DNA of 19,077 nucleotides from an uncultured Collinsella sp. (GTDB lineage: Bacteria; Actinomycetota; Coriobacteriia; Coriobacteriales; Coriobacteriaceae). The notes below the pieces were generated by a model that ran no database searches, had not been told where the DNA came from, and worked only from the letters and a program-made list of their open reading frames with translations. Positions within the stretch are counted from its first letter, which is position 1. The number at the start of each line of letters is the position of its first letter. Both the position numbers and the translations under genes were made by a program. This document shows positions 8,579 through 16,184 of this stretch, piece by piece. The stretch lies in contig CAJLUE010000032.1 of assembly GCA_905209765.1 (NCBI GenBank), positions 1-19,077 of the forward strand, given 5' to 3'.

Positions 8579-10177
8579 TTAGTTCTCCTCTGATCCAGAA
8601 ACATCCGAATGGTGCTTGGCCATGAACTGCTGCTTGAAGTCGCCGATGACGCGCAAGAGCTCAGCCTTGGTGTCATCATCGATCTTCTTGGCGCGAACCT
8701 TGTCGAGCAGCGAACCAAAACCATTGTCCATGTACTCGATGAGCTCGGCACGGAAAGGCAGCACGTCGGCGATCTCCAGGTCATCGAGGAAGCCCTCGTT
8801 GCCAGCGAACAGCGTAACGATCTGCTCGCCAACCTCAAACGGCTTGTAACGCGGCTGCTTCAGGAGCTCGGTCATGCGAGCACCGTGGGTCAGCTGCTTC
8901 TGAGTAGCCTCGTCGAGGTCGGAGCCGAACTGCGTAAAGCCAGCGAGCTCCTGATAGGAAGCGAGGTCCAGACGGAGGTTGCCGGCGACCTGCTTCATGG
9001 CCTTGGTCTGCGCATCGCCACCGACGCGGGACACGGAGATACCCACGTCGACTGCCGGGCGCTGACCCTGGAAGAAGAGCTCGGACTGCAGGTAGATCTG
9101 ACCATCGGTAATGGAAATGACGTTGGTCGGAATGTAGGCCGAGACGTCGCCGTCCTGGGTCTCGATGATCGGCAGAGCCGTCATGGAGCCGTAACCGTTC
9201 TTCTTGGACATCTTGACGGCACGCTCGAGCAGACGAGAGTGCAGGTAGAAGATGTCGCCAGGATAGGCCTCGCGTCCGGGCGGACGATGCAGCGTCAGCG
9301 ACATCTGACGGTAGGCCACAGCCTGCTTGGACAGGTCATCGTAGATGACGAGCACGTGGCCGCCGGGGTTGGTCTCGCTGGCGGGCTTGCCGTCCTCGCC
9401 GTTGTACATAAAGAACTCGCCAATAGCGGCACCGGCCATAGGCGCGATGTACTGCATAGGGGCGGAATCGGCAGCGGTGGCCGAAACGATGATGGTGTAG
9501 TCGAGCGCACCGTGCTGAGCGAGGGTCTCGCGGATGTTGGCAACCGTGGAGGCCTTCTGGCCGATGGCGACATAGATGCAGACCATGCCCTTGCCGCGCT
9601 GGTTGAGGATAGCGTCGATGGCGATGGCGGTCTTACCGGTCTTACGGTCACCGATGATGAGCTCACGCTGACCGCGGCCAATAGGCACCATGGAGTCGAT
9701 AGCGAGCAGACCGGTCTGAACCGGCTCGCACACCGGGGTACGATCGATGACGCCGGGAGCCTTGAACTCGATGGGGCGACGGTGCGTAGCGACGATGTCG
9801 CCCAGGCCGTCGATGGGCTGGCCGAGCGGATTGACGACGCGGCCGAGCATGGCACGGCTCACGGGGATATCCATAACGCGGCCAGTGGTGCGGCACTCGT
9901 CGCCTTCCTTGATGGAGTCGACGGCACCGAACAGAACGGCGCCGACCTCGTCACGGTCAAGGTTCTGGGCAAGGCCGAAGACGGTCTCACCGGTATCGGA
10001 GCTCTTGAACTCCAGAAGCTCGCCTGCCATGGCGCTCTTGAGGCCGGAGACGCGCGCGATGCCGTCGCCTACCTCGTCGACCGTTGAAACCTCATGCGTA
10101 TCGACCGTCGCGGAGAGGCTCGTGAGCTGCTCCTGCAGTTTCTTGGCGATATCCTGGGCATTGAGGGTTTCGGACAT
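8579..10177 (-). CDS. atpA: F1Fo ATP synthase subunit alpha
   Basis: 532-residue non-catalytic alpha subunit. P-loop GDRKTGKT at 176-183; the typical LHRPPGREAYPGDIFYLHSRLLERA segment and the VGISVSRVGG nucleotide-site loop are intact. Its N-terminal helix binds delta at the top of F1. Length is slightly above the usual 500-515 because of the charged C-terminal end (KQQFMAKHHSDVSGSEEN). The ATG overlaps the atpH stop by 1 nt (TAATG). Confidence 0.98.
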   Translation of the reverse strand: MSETLNAQDIAKKLQEQLTSLSATVDTHEVSTVDEVGDGIARVSGLKSAMAGELLEFKSSDTGETVFGLAQNLDRDEVGAVLFGAVDSIKEGDECRTTGRVMDIPVSRAMLGRVVNPLGQPIDGLGDIVATHRRPIEFKAPGVIDRTPVCEPVQTGLLAIDSMVPIGRGQRELIIGDRKTGKTAIAIDAILNQRGKGMVCIYVAIGQKASTVANIRETLAQHGALDYTIIVSATAADSAPMQYIAPMAGAAIGEFFMYNGEDGKPASETNPGGHVLVIYDDLSKQAVAYRQMSLTLHRPPGREAYPGDIFYLHSRLLERAVKMSKKNGYGSMTALPIIETQDGDVSAYIPTNVISITDGQIYLQSELFFQGQRPAVDVGISVSRVGGDAQTKAMKQVAGNLRLDLASYQELAGFTQFGSDLDEATQKQLTHGARMTELLKQPRYKPFEVGEQIVTLFAGNEGFLDDLEIADVLPFRAELIEYMDNGFGSLLDKVRAKKIDDDTKAELLRVIGDFKQQFMAKHHSDVSGSEEN

Positions 10178-10653
10178 TAGGCTTCACCTCCGTACGAATT
10201 AGCAGAGTTTGCGAGGGTCTCCTGCGCGATGCGCAGCTGCGTCTTGACGGAAATGTCACGACGCTCGCCGCGGGCCTCGAGCACCAGGCCGCCCACGATA
10301 GACGGGTCGACCTGCTCGATAAGGAATACCTTGCGGCCGAAGTCCTGCTCGCATTTCTTAGTGATGGTTTGACGCAGCTCGTCGTCGAGCGGGATCGCCG
10401 TGGTGACGGTCACGCCCACTACATCCTCGTCTTCCTCGGCAACATACTTAAAGGCAGCTGCCACCTTGGGAAGAAGGTCGAGCTGGTCGCGCTTGGACAT
10501 GGTGTCGAGCACGGCGATGATCTCGGGGCTGGCAGAAGCCAAGCGCTCGATCATCTCTAGGTCCTCGAACACATGGTTCTCGGCCTTGGCGGCTTCCAAA
10601 AGGGAACGCGCGTAGGTCTCGAGCACCTTGTCCTGATAGCGGCTAGTCGGCAT
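10177..10653 (-). CDS. atpH: F1Fo ATP synthase subunit delta
   Basis: 158-residue delta subunit, the cap that ties the b-subunit peripheral stalk to F1. Starts YQDKVLETYARSLLEAAKAEN, the usual ARALFELA-like first helix, and ends with the conserved DPSIVGGLVLEARGERRDISVKTQL. It is about 20 residues shorter than typical (175-180), the loss lying in the central helical region. The ATG lies inside atpF (11-nt overlap), so translation is coupled to subunit b. Confidence 0.93.
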   Translation of the reverse strand: MPTSRYQDKVLETYARSLLEAAKAENHVFEDLEMIERLASASPEIIAVLDTMSKRDQLDLLPKVAAAFKYVAEEDEDVVGVTVTTAIPLDDELRQTITKKCEQDFGRKVFLIEQVDPSIVGGLVLEARGERRDISVKTQLRIAQETLANSANSYGGEA

Positions 10654-11245
10654 TCAGGCTACCTGCTTCCTGGATGTAGCGCTCGATGAGCTTCTTCTGC
10701 TCGGCATCGTCCTCGAGCGCCTCGCCCACGATCTTGGTGGCGACGGCAACGGACAGGTCGGCGATGGAGCTCGCGGCACCGGCGTAGATGGACTTGCGCT
10801 CGTCCTCGACGGTCGTATGGGCCTTGGCGATGATCTCCTCGGCCTCCTTGTGAGCAGCCTCGATGATACGGGCACGCTCGGACTCGGCGTCCTTACGGGC
10901 CTCGAGAACGATGTCGGCAGCCTGACGACGGGCGTCGGTGACGATCGAGTCGGACTCAGCGCGCTTGGCGATAGCCTCCTGCTTGGTCTTCTCGGCCTCG
11001 TCGAGGCTCTCCTCGATCTTCTTGCCGCGCTCCTCCATGGTTTTCATGATGCCCGGCAGGGCGACCTTGGCCAGCACGATCCAGATAATCAGGAAGGCGA
11101 TAAGCGCCGGGATGAACTCCGCCATCTTAGGGATGAGGATGTCCGCACCGGCGGCGCCGTCCTCGGCGAACGCGGAAACCGGCATGAGCAGCGCGGCCGC
11201 GGACGCGGAGAGTGCGATCGCGCTCTTCTGGGATGAAAGATTCAT
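10643..11245 (-). CDS. atpF: F1Fo ATP synthase subunit b, with signal-peptide-like N-terminus
   Basis: 200-residue b subunit, the peripheral stator stalk. The expected single membrane helix (about 41-62, AEFIPALIAFLIIWIVLAKVALPGI) is followed by a long charged coiled coil (MKTMEERGKKIEESLDEAEKTKQ onward). Unusually, there are about 30 residues before this: polar start, hydrophobic ALSASAAALLMPVS and an AFA-ED junction that reads like a signal-peptidase I site. Ordinary b subunits (about 160-170 aa) begin close to the membrane helix. ATG 11245 has GGAG 8 nt upstream; a start further in would lack a ribosome site that I can see. Confidence 0.92.
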   Translation of the reverse strand: MNLSSQKSAIALSASAAALLMPVSAFAEDGAAGADILIPKMAEFIPALIAFLIIWIVLAKVALPGIMKTMEERGKKIEESLDEAEKTKQEAIAKRAESDSIVTDARRQAADIVLEARKDAESERARIIEAAHKEAEEIIAKAHTTVEDERKSIYAGAASSIADLSVAVATKIVGEALEDDAEQKKLIERYIQEAGSLNAD

Positions 11246-11260
11246 ACTTGACGCTCCGTG

Positions 11261-11455
11261 CTATTTAACGATCAGCGCGACAACGAAGCCGATCAGAGCC
11301 AGAGCCTCGCCGAAAGCGGAGCCCATGATGAAGACGGTGAACACGCGGCCCTGGACCTCAGGCTGACGGGCCATAGCACCCGTAGCACCCAGAGCAGACA
11401 GGCCGATAGCAAGACCAGCGCCGATAACACCGAGACCGTAACCGATAACTCCCAC
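11261..11455 (-). CDS. atpE: F1Fo ATP synthase subunit c (ring proteolipid)
   Basis: A short 64-residue c subunit: two membrane hairpin helices with the polar loop ARQPE (29-33) and the ion-carrying carboxylate Glu50 in SAFGEALALIGF. There is no Gln in helix 1 and no Ser/Thr next to Glu50, the residues that mark Na+-binding rings, so proton coupling is inferred. Start is GTG 11455 with a near-perfect AAAGGAGG just upstream, the strongest ribosome site in the operon, fitting the need for many c copies per complex. It is preceded by a 124-bp structured spacer. Confidence 0.93.
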   Translation of the reverse strand: MGVIGYGLGVIGAGLAIGLSALGATGAMARQPEVQGRVFTVFIMGSAFGEALALIGFVVALIVK

Positions 11456-11471
11456 GATTCCTCCTTTGTCG

Positions 11472-11567
11472 TGCGTGTCTTATTTCACGCAGGATAACCT
11501 TTTTATAACTGCCGGGCTCCATGGGTACGGGCACCGGCGGTTTAACGAATTGCCTTACCTTTAAGGC
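11472..11567 (-). promoter_or_regulatory. Structured atpB-atpE spacer
   Basis: The only sizeable gap within the operon (11456-11579). It holds a hairpin TGCGTG/CACGCA (11472-11477 with 11486-11491, 8-nt loop) just before the atpE ribosome site. GCCGG/CCGGC (11511-11515 with 11534-11538) and GCCTTA/TAAGGC (11552-11557 with 11562-11567) lie further upstream, with an A/T-rich TTATAAAAAGG segment between. No T-run follows, so these are not terminators; an RNA-processing or translation-enhancing role is inferred. Confidence 0.45.
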
Positions 11568-11579
11568 GCGAACGGAAGA

Positions 11580-12383
11580 CTACTCCTCCTCCGCGACCTC
11601 CTCTGCCTCGGAGACATACACGGCGGTAAGGACCGTGAAGACGTAAGCCTGGATGGCGCCGACCACAAGCTCGATCGCATAGATCAGGATGAGAATGGCA
11701 AGCCAGGCCAGCGAAGGCAGGGCGCCGACGGCGTGGGCCGCGGAAACCTGCTGAAGCAGCGGCTGCATGAACATGCTCGCCATGATGGCGAACGAGCCCA
11801 TGACCACGTGTCCTGCGAACATGTTGCAGAACAGACGGACGGCGAGCGTGATGAGGCGCAGGAAGGTCGAGAAAAGCTCGACGACCCACACGAGCACGTT
11901 CATCGGGAAGCTCACGCCCTGCGGAGCGAGGCTCTTGATGTAGCCGATCACGCCGTGAGCCTTGCATCCGTAGTAGATGAAGTACACGAAGGCGAAGATG
12001 GCGAGCGCGGCGGTGGAGCCGATTGCACCGGTGCCGGGCTTCATTCCCGGAATCAGGCCGATCATGTTATTGATCAGGATGAACAGGAAAAGCGAGCACA
12101 GGAACGGGAAGTGCTTCTTCCAGTTCTCACCCACGACGCCCTTGCCGATATCGTTCTCGACGTACTCGATGATGTACTCGAAACCGTTGACGAAGAAGCC
12201 CTTGGGGACCAGGGTCTGCTTCTTCTTGAACACGGCCAGGACGATCAGGAGCACGATCGTGGAGACGATCAGCCAAAACGAGTACTGCGTGATGCCGCAG
12301 CTCAGATCGCCCACGACAGGGGTGGAGCTGAACTCGCTGACCAGATGATTAATCTCATCAGGCAGCTTTTCAAAAATTTCCAC
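11580..12383 (-). CDS. atpB: F1Fo ATP synthase subunit a
   Basis: 267-residue membrane subunit a, which forms the two proton half-channels against the c ring. The essential Arg is Arg183 in ITLAVRLFCNMFAGH. The other channel region is IELVVGAIQAYVFTVLTAVYVSEA. Five or six membrane helices are evident. The C-terminus is acidic (EAEEVAEEE). The start is GTG 12383 with AAGG about 7 nt upstream and gives the expected short N-terminus; it lies 3 nt after the stop of the upstream gene. Confidence 0.96.
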   Translation of the reverse strand: MEIFEKLPDEINHLVSEFSSTPVVGDLSCGITQYSFWLIVSTIVLLIVLAVFKKKQTLVPKGFFVNGFEYIIEYVENDIGKGVVGENWKKHFPFLCSLFLFILINNMIGLIPGMKPGTGAIGSTAALAIFAFVYFIYYGCKAHGVIGYIKSLAPQGVSFPMNVLVWVVELFSTFLRLITLAVRLFCNMFAGHVVMGSFAIMASMFMQPLLQQVSAAHAVGALPSLAWLAILILIYAIELVVGAIQAYVFTVLTAVYVSEAEEVAEEE

Positions 12384-12386
12384 GAC

Positions 12387-12698
12387 TTACCTTTCGACCT
12401 CATGAGGATCTCGTAGCGCCTTGGCGACGCGAACCGCGCAGGCGGCCATAAAGGCCACGAAGCCGATCGCCTCGCCCAAGAGGAACATGCGAAATGCCTC
12501 TCCGAACAACACAAACACAACCAAGGTAAAGACGAGCAGAGCGATTGCCGAGACCGCCAGACTCACCATACCCTTGAGCATGTCCGCATTCTGCTTATCG
12601 TCAAGAACCGGCTTGAGCGTAAAGACAAAGGGAAGGAAGGCAATCGCGCCCGCGATGGCACCTGCAACGATAGCGAGCAGATCGGCTATCTGAAACAC
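12387..12698 (-). CDS. Small membrane protein in the atpI position
   Basis: About 103 residues with three hydrophobic stretches (LLAIVAGAIAGAIAFLPFVFTL, SLAVSAIALLVFTLVVFVLF and LLGEAIGFVAFMAACAV) and a charged end (RVAKALRDPHEVER). It is the first gene of the ATP synthase operon, 3 nt before atpB, exactly where atpI lies in many bacteria. AtpI helps c-ring assembly in some species. Sequence similarity to AtpI is not obvious to me, so the name rests on position, size and topology. The start chosen is GTG 12698, which has GAGGA five nt upstream; a GTG at 12710 is possible but has its AAGGA too close. Confidence 0.7.
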   Translation of the reverse strand: MFQIADLLAIVAGAIAGAIAFLPFVFTLKPVLDDKQNADMLKGMVSLAVSAIALLVFTLVVFVLFGEAFRMFLLGEAIGFVAFMAACAVRVAKALRDPHEVER

Positions 12699-12760
12699 TG
12701 GCGTCCTCACTTTCCTTTTTTATCGCCTCACAGGACAGTTCCCGCCAAACATTGGTGACT

Positions 12761-12788
12761 ATTGTACGAGCCAATCGCTAAAGTACAA
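12761..12788 (-). promoter_or_regulatory. Candidate promoter of the ATP synthase operon
   Basis: On the minus strand TTGTAC (12783-12788) and TACAAT (12761-12766) are spaced by 16 nt and lie about 63 nt upstream of the first operon gene. The -10 matches consensus at 5 of 6; the -35 only at its TTG. The two boxes form an inverted repeat with each other. An AACCGA/TCGGTT hairpin (12787-12805) sits just upstream. Confidence 0.55.
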
Positions 12789-12903
12789 CCGAAAAAGCAT
12801 CGGTTAATACGCACCTGTTCGTTTTCTTAAGACCTTCTTTATGCCGCAGGTACGGTAATACGTTTTTCTCGAACCCTGCGGGGCAAAACGTCCGTTAACA
12901 GGA

Positions 12904-12938
12904 GTGCGCGCGGTCGTCTTTTGTTCGACCGCGCGCAC
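12904..12938 (-). terminator. Strong GC hairpin after upp
   Basis: GTGCGCGCGGTCG (12904-12916) and CGACCGCGCGCAC (12926-12938) form a perfect 13-bp stem with a 9-nt loop. It lies 43 nt after the upp stop and upstream of the atp promoter. No T-run follows on the minus strand, so termination may be incomplete or factor-assisted. A second dyad, CCGCAGG/CCTGCGG, lies at 12844-12881. Confidence 0.55.
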
Positions 12939-12980
12939 CATTTCTTCGTATTTTCGACGTTAGCCGGTATGGCCCAGAGA

Positions 12981-13628
12981 TTACAGCGTGCCGTAGATGC
13001 GGTCGCCGGCGTCGCCCAAGCCGGGAACGATGTAGGCAGCTTCGTTGAGATGGCCGTCGATGGCGCAGGTATAGATATGCACATCGGGGTCCTTCTCAGT
13101 CAGCGACTTGAGGCCCTCGGGGGCCGCGACGATGCACAGCATGCGGATGTCCTTGACACCGCGCTCGCGCAGGTAGCTGATGGCCATCTCGGCCGAACCG
13201 CCCGTGGCGAGCATGGGGTCGACGACCAGGCAGATGCGCTGGTCGATATCCTTGGGCATCTTGCAGTAATACTCGTGCGGCTCGTGGGTAACCTCGTCGC
13301 GCTCCATACCGATGTGGCCCACGCGAGCGGAGGGTACCAAGTCGAGGATGCCATCGACCATGCCAAGGCCTGCACGCAGAATGGGAACGATGGCGAGCTT
13401 TTTGCCGGCGAGCTGCTTAAACGTTGCGGTGGTGATGGGGGTCTCGACTTCGACGTCTTCCATGGGCAGGTCGCGCATGGCCTCGTAGCCGTCAAAAAGT
13501 GCGAGTTCGCGCACGAGCTGGCGGAACTGGTTGGTGCCGGTGTTTTTGTCGCGCAGAATCGACAGCTTATGCTGGACGAGCGGGTGATCGACAAGGGTCA
13601 CACGGGACGTATCGTAGGTGACGGTCAT
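12981..13628 (-). CDS. upp: Uracil phosphoribosyltransferase
   Basis: 215-residue UPRT that joins uracil to PRPP to make UMP in pyrimidine salvage. The PRPP-binding loop DPMLATGGSA is at 137-146, ILRAGLGM in the middle, and the conserved uracil-binding end GDAGDRIYGTL is present. Start at ATG 13628 gives the normal family length (about 208); the open frame extends 16 codons upstream, but AGGGG sits about 10 nt before 13628. A 123-bp gap from glpK contains a small hairpin GCCTTG/CAAGGC (13664-13679) and no convincing promoter. Its location just before the ATP synthase operon is the Bacillus order. Confidence 0.96.
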   Translation of the reverse strand: MTVTYDTSRVTLVDHPLVQHKLSILRDKNTGTNQFRQLVRELALFDGYEAMRDLPMEDVEVETPITTATFKQLAGKKLAIVPILRAGLGMVDGILDLVPSARVGHIGMERDEVTHEPHEYYCKMPKDIDQRICLVVDPMLATGGSAEMAISYLRERGVKDIRMLCIVAAPEGLKSLTEKDPDVHIYTCAIDGHLNEAAYIVPGLGDAGDRIYGTL

Positions 13629-13751
13629 GGGTTGATTGCCCCTTTCGTTGCGGCCGGAAGATGGCCTTGCTGACAAGGCGCATGGCGATGTTGTTGCCGC
13701 GCGCCGTGCATAAGTTTAGCGGTTTGTTGTATCGAGCAGCCCATCGCAGCC

Positions 13752-15293
13752 CTACTGTGCGGTACTGAGCGAGCGCTTGACTGCATCACGCCAGCCCGCA
13801 AGGTTTTGCTCGCGACGCTCGGCGGACATATGGGGAAGGAAGGTCCTAACGATCTGGGCATTTTGCTCCAGCTCTTCAAGGTCTTCCCAATAGCCGACGG
13901 CAAGACCCGCCAAGTACGCGGCACCGATTGCCGTGGTCTCCACCGTCTCGCATTGCAGCACGGGGATATCCAGCAGGTCGGCCTGGAATTGCATGATGAA
14001 CTCGTTGCGTGAGGCGCCGCCATCGACGGACAGGCGCTCAATCGAAAGTCCCACGTCCTGCTCCATGGCGCGCAGCACGTCATAACTCTGGTAGGCCATG
14101 GACTCGCAGGCCGCACGCACAATGGTCGCGCGACTCGAGGCACCGGTCAGGCCGCACACGATACCGCGGGCACGCGGGTCCCACCAGGGAGCGCCCAGGC
14201 CAGCGAAGGCGGGGACGAAGTAGCAGCCCTCGTTGTCGTTGATCGAAGCGGCGAGTTGCGCGGACTCGCTCACACTCGAGATGATGCCCATGTTGTTGCG
14301 CAGCCAGTTCATGGTTGAGCCGGCGGCAAAGATAGAACCCTCGAGCGCATAGCTGATCTTGCCGTCCGCGGCGATACCGATCGTGGAGACCAGACCGTTC
14401 TTGGATTCGACGACCTCGTCGCCGGTGTTCATGAGCATAAAGCAACCCGTGCCATAGGTGTTTTTGGTCTGGCCGGGATGGAAGCAGCAGTGGCCGAACA
14501 GCGACGCCTGCTGATCGCCCGCCACGCCCATGATGGGCGGCATGTTGGTCATGATGTCGCTCGCGACGCGGCCGTAGTCGCCCGAGCTCCAACGAACCTC
14601 GGGCATCATGGAACGTGGAACGTCAAAGAGCGCCAGCAGGTCGTCGTCCCAATCGAGCGTATGGATATTAAAGAGCGCCGTGCGGCTGGCATTGGTGTAG
14701 TCGGTGGCAAAGACCTGACTGCCGGTGAGGTTGTAGATGAGCCAGGTATCGATGGTGCCGAACATGAGGTCGCCCGCCGCCGCGCTCTCACGCGCACCGT
14801 CGACGTTGTCGAGGATCCACTGCACCTTGGAAGCCGAGAAATACGGATCGAGCGTGAGTCCCGTACGGGAGCGCACCAGCTCTTCTGCGCCCCGCTCGAC
14901 CAGCTCGTCGATCAGAGGTGCGGTGCGACGGCATTGCCACACGATGGCGTTATAGATGGGTTGGCCGCTTATGCGGTCCCACACCACCGTGGTCTCGCGC
15001 TGGTTGGAGATACCGATGGCGGCGATGCGGTCAGAATGGATGCCGCTCTTAAACTGGACCTCCATCATCACGCCGATCTGGCTGGCAAGCACCTCCATGG
15101 GGTCTTGCTCTATCCAACCGGGACGCGGGAAGCTGGTTTTGACGCTACGACGTGCCTGCGCGACGATGCAGCCGTACTCGTCGACGATCGTCGCAAGTAC
15201 CGAGGTGGTGCCGCAGTCGAGCGCCATGATGTAGGAACCGCCAAAGTTAAACGAGGCATCTTCCATGCCCAGGCTGCCCAGATTCAACGACAT
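13752..15293 (-). CDS. glpK: Glycerol kinase (FGGY family)
   Basis: 513 residues. It phosphorylates glycerol with ATP to glycerol 3-phosphate. GlpK signatures are ISNQRETTVVWD (glycerol-binding Arg-Glu), AIVWQCRRTA, DYTNASRTALFNI, the catalytic-Asp loop GVAGDQQASLFGH and NTYGTGCFMLMNTG. Two differences stand out: the first phosphate loop reads DCGTTSVL (26-33) instead of the near-universal DQGTTSSR, and there are about 20 extra N-terminal residues. The stretch where HPr-phosphorylated GlpKs carry a His (before the GVAGDQ loop) has none, so PTS control is not expected. The start ATG 15293 has AAAGGTG upstream and is 13 nt after tsaC. No glycerol facilitator or glpD is near. Confidence 0.9.
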   Translation of the reverse strand: MSLNLGSLGMEDASFNFGGSYIMALDCGTTSVLATIVDEYGCIVAQARRSVKTSFPRPGWIEQDPMEVLASQIGVMMEVQFKSGIHSDRIAAIGISNQRETTVVWDRISGQPIYNAIVWQCRRTAPLIDELVERGAEELVRSRTGLTLDPYFSASKVQWILDNVDGARESAAAGDLMFGTIDTWLIYNLTGSQVFATDYTNASRTALFNIHTLDWDDDLLALFDVPRSMMPEVRWSSGDYGRVASDIMTNMPPIMGVAGDQQASLFGHCCFHPGQTKNTYGTGCFMLMNTGDEVVESKNGLVSTIGIAADGKISYALEGSIFAAGSTMNWLRNNMGIISSVSESAQLAASINDNEGCYFVPAFAGLGAPWWDPRARGIVCGLTGASSRATIVRAACESMAYQSYDVLRAMEQDVGLSIERLSVDGGASRNEFIMQFQADLLDIPVLQCETVETTAIGAAYLAGLAVGYWEDLEELEQNAQIVRTFLPHMSAERREQNLAGWRDAVKRSLSTAQ

Positions 15294-15306
15294 CGCTTAC
15301 ACCTTT

Positions 15307-16050
15307 CTATTGCATCGGGTCGGACAGGACCCGTTCGATCTCTGATGCGGGAAGTGCGCCTTGGCGCAGGATCTGGAGCCCGCCGTGCTGGAACGACACG
15401 ATGGTCGAGGCGCCGCGACACGGGGTCTCGCCGGCGTCGACGGCAACATCGACCCCCTCCAGGATGCGCTCCTCCACCGTGACAAAACTTGCCGGCGCGG
15501 GCGCGCCATGCGTGTTGGCGCTGGTGCAGGCAAGAGGGCTGCCGCAGGCGCGGATGAGCGCTTGCACCACGGGCGAGGCCGAAGCGCGAAGTGCCACCGT
15601 GTCGTCGGCGGCGCGCATAAAGGTCGGCACGCAGGGGGCCGCCTTGACCACGATAGTCAGGGCTCCCGGCCAGCATCGTCGCGCGAGTACGCGAGCCTCT
15701 TCGGGGATATCCACGCCATAGCGGTCGAGTGCTTCGGCATTATCAACCAGCCAGGCGACCGTTTGGGTGAGCTTGCGCTGCTTGAGGGTAAAGATGCGGC
15801 GGTAGCCGGTACCGAGCGCAGGGACCGCGGCGCCATTGACGACAGCCTGCGGATCGCGCGGCCACGATGGGAATTCGCTTGTATCTTGGGGTACGGCGTC
15901 CGAGAAGGCGTTGACTGCCACGGCGACACCGTAGACGGTCTCGGTCGGGATCAAGGCCAGGCCGCCGCGGCCGAGCACCTCGGCCGTGCGCTCGACGGCG
16001 AGCCGATGCGGCTCGCGCGTTCCCTCGTATACCCGATAGACCGTCTGCAT
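15307..16050 (-). CDS. tsaC: Threonylcarbamoyl-AMP synthase (Sua5/YrdC/YwlC)
   Basis: 247 residues with a YrdC domain. It makes threonylcarbamoyl-AMP from threonine, bicarbonate and ATP for the t6A37 modification of ANN-decoding tRNAs. Seen: GGLALIPTETVYGVAVAVNAF, RIFTLKQR in place of the usual KGR segment, RRCWPGALTIVV, VALRAS, and CTSANTHGAP. About 27 extra residues (around 50-84) separate the VYG motif from RIFTLKQR compared with ordinary proteins, and the segment after KQR lacks the usual RPxxxPL, so the substrate lid is probably altered. The C-terminus is short, so it is a TsaC-like form without a full Sua5 domain. prmC is its normal neighbour; hicAB separates the two here. Confidence 0.88.
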   Translation of the reverse strand: MQTVYRVYEGTREPHRLAVERTAEVLGRGGLALIPTETVYGVAVAVNAFSDAVPQDTSEFPSWPRDPQAVVNGAAVPALGTGYRRIFTLKQRKLTQTVAWLVDNAEALDRYGVDIPEEARVLARRCWPGALTIVVKAAPCVPTFMRAADDTVALRASASPVVQALIRACGSPLACTSANTHGAPAPASFVTVEERILEGVDVAVDAGETPCRGASTIVSFQHGGLQILRQGALPASEIERVLSDPMQ

Positions 16051-16184
16051 GTGTATGCCAGCCCCTTACGCTCTGGTGAAAGTTTGTTTACTGAGGGGCA
16101 TTCTCGCACGAAACATTCAGCCTATTTGCCCAGAGCGCATGTTGGTTTGGTGAGCGGCTCTAGTAGTCGGTGAAAGTGAGGGGG
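16051..16184. other. Short gap between tsaC and hicB
   Basis: It holds an 8-bp long-range inverted repeat (CGCTCTGG 16069-16076 with CCAGAGCG 16130-16137) and a 9-bp direct repeat GGTGAAAGT (16075-16083 and 16169-16177). No clear tsaC promoter is visible. The repeats could be a scar from the arrival of the neighbouring hicAB cassette, but that is speculation. Confidence 0.3.

Noticed and set aside
8609..10087. A 492-codon plus-strand frame
   Set aside because: Antisense shadow of atpA, with no domain that I recognise and no ribosome site.
11501..11512. Internal promoter for atpE at the TTATAAAAAGG segment
   Set aside because: No -35 box at suitable distance; kept only as part of the spacer description.
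16075..16177. GGTGAAAGT direct repeats as target-site duplication of the hicAB cassette
   Set aside because: Both copies are on the same side of hicAB, so they do not bracket it.
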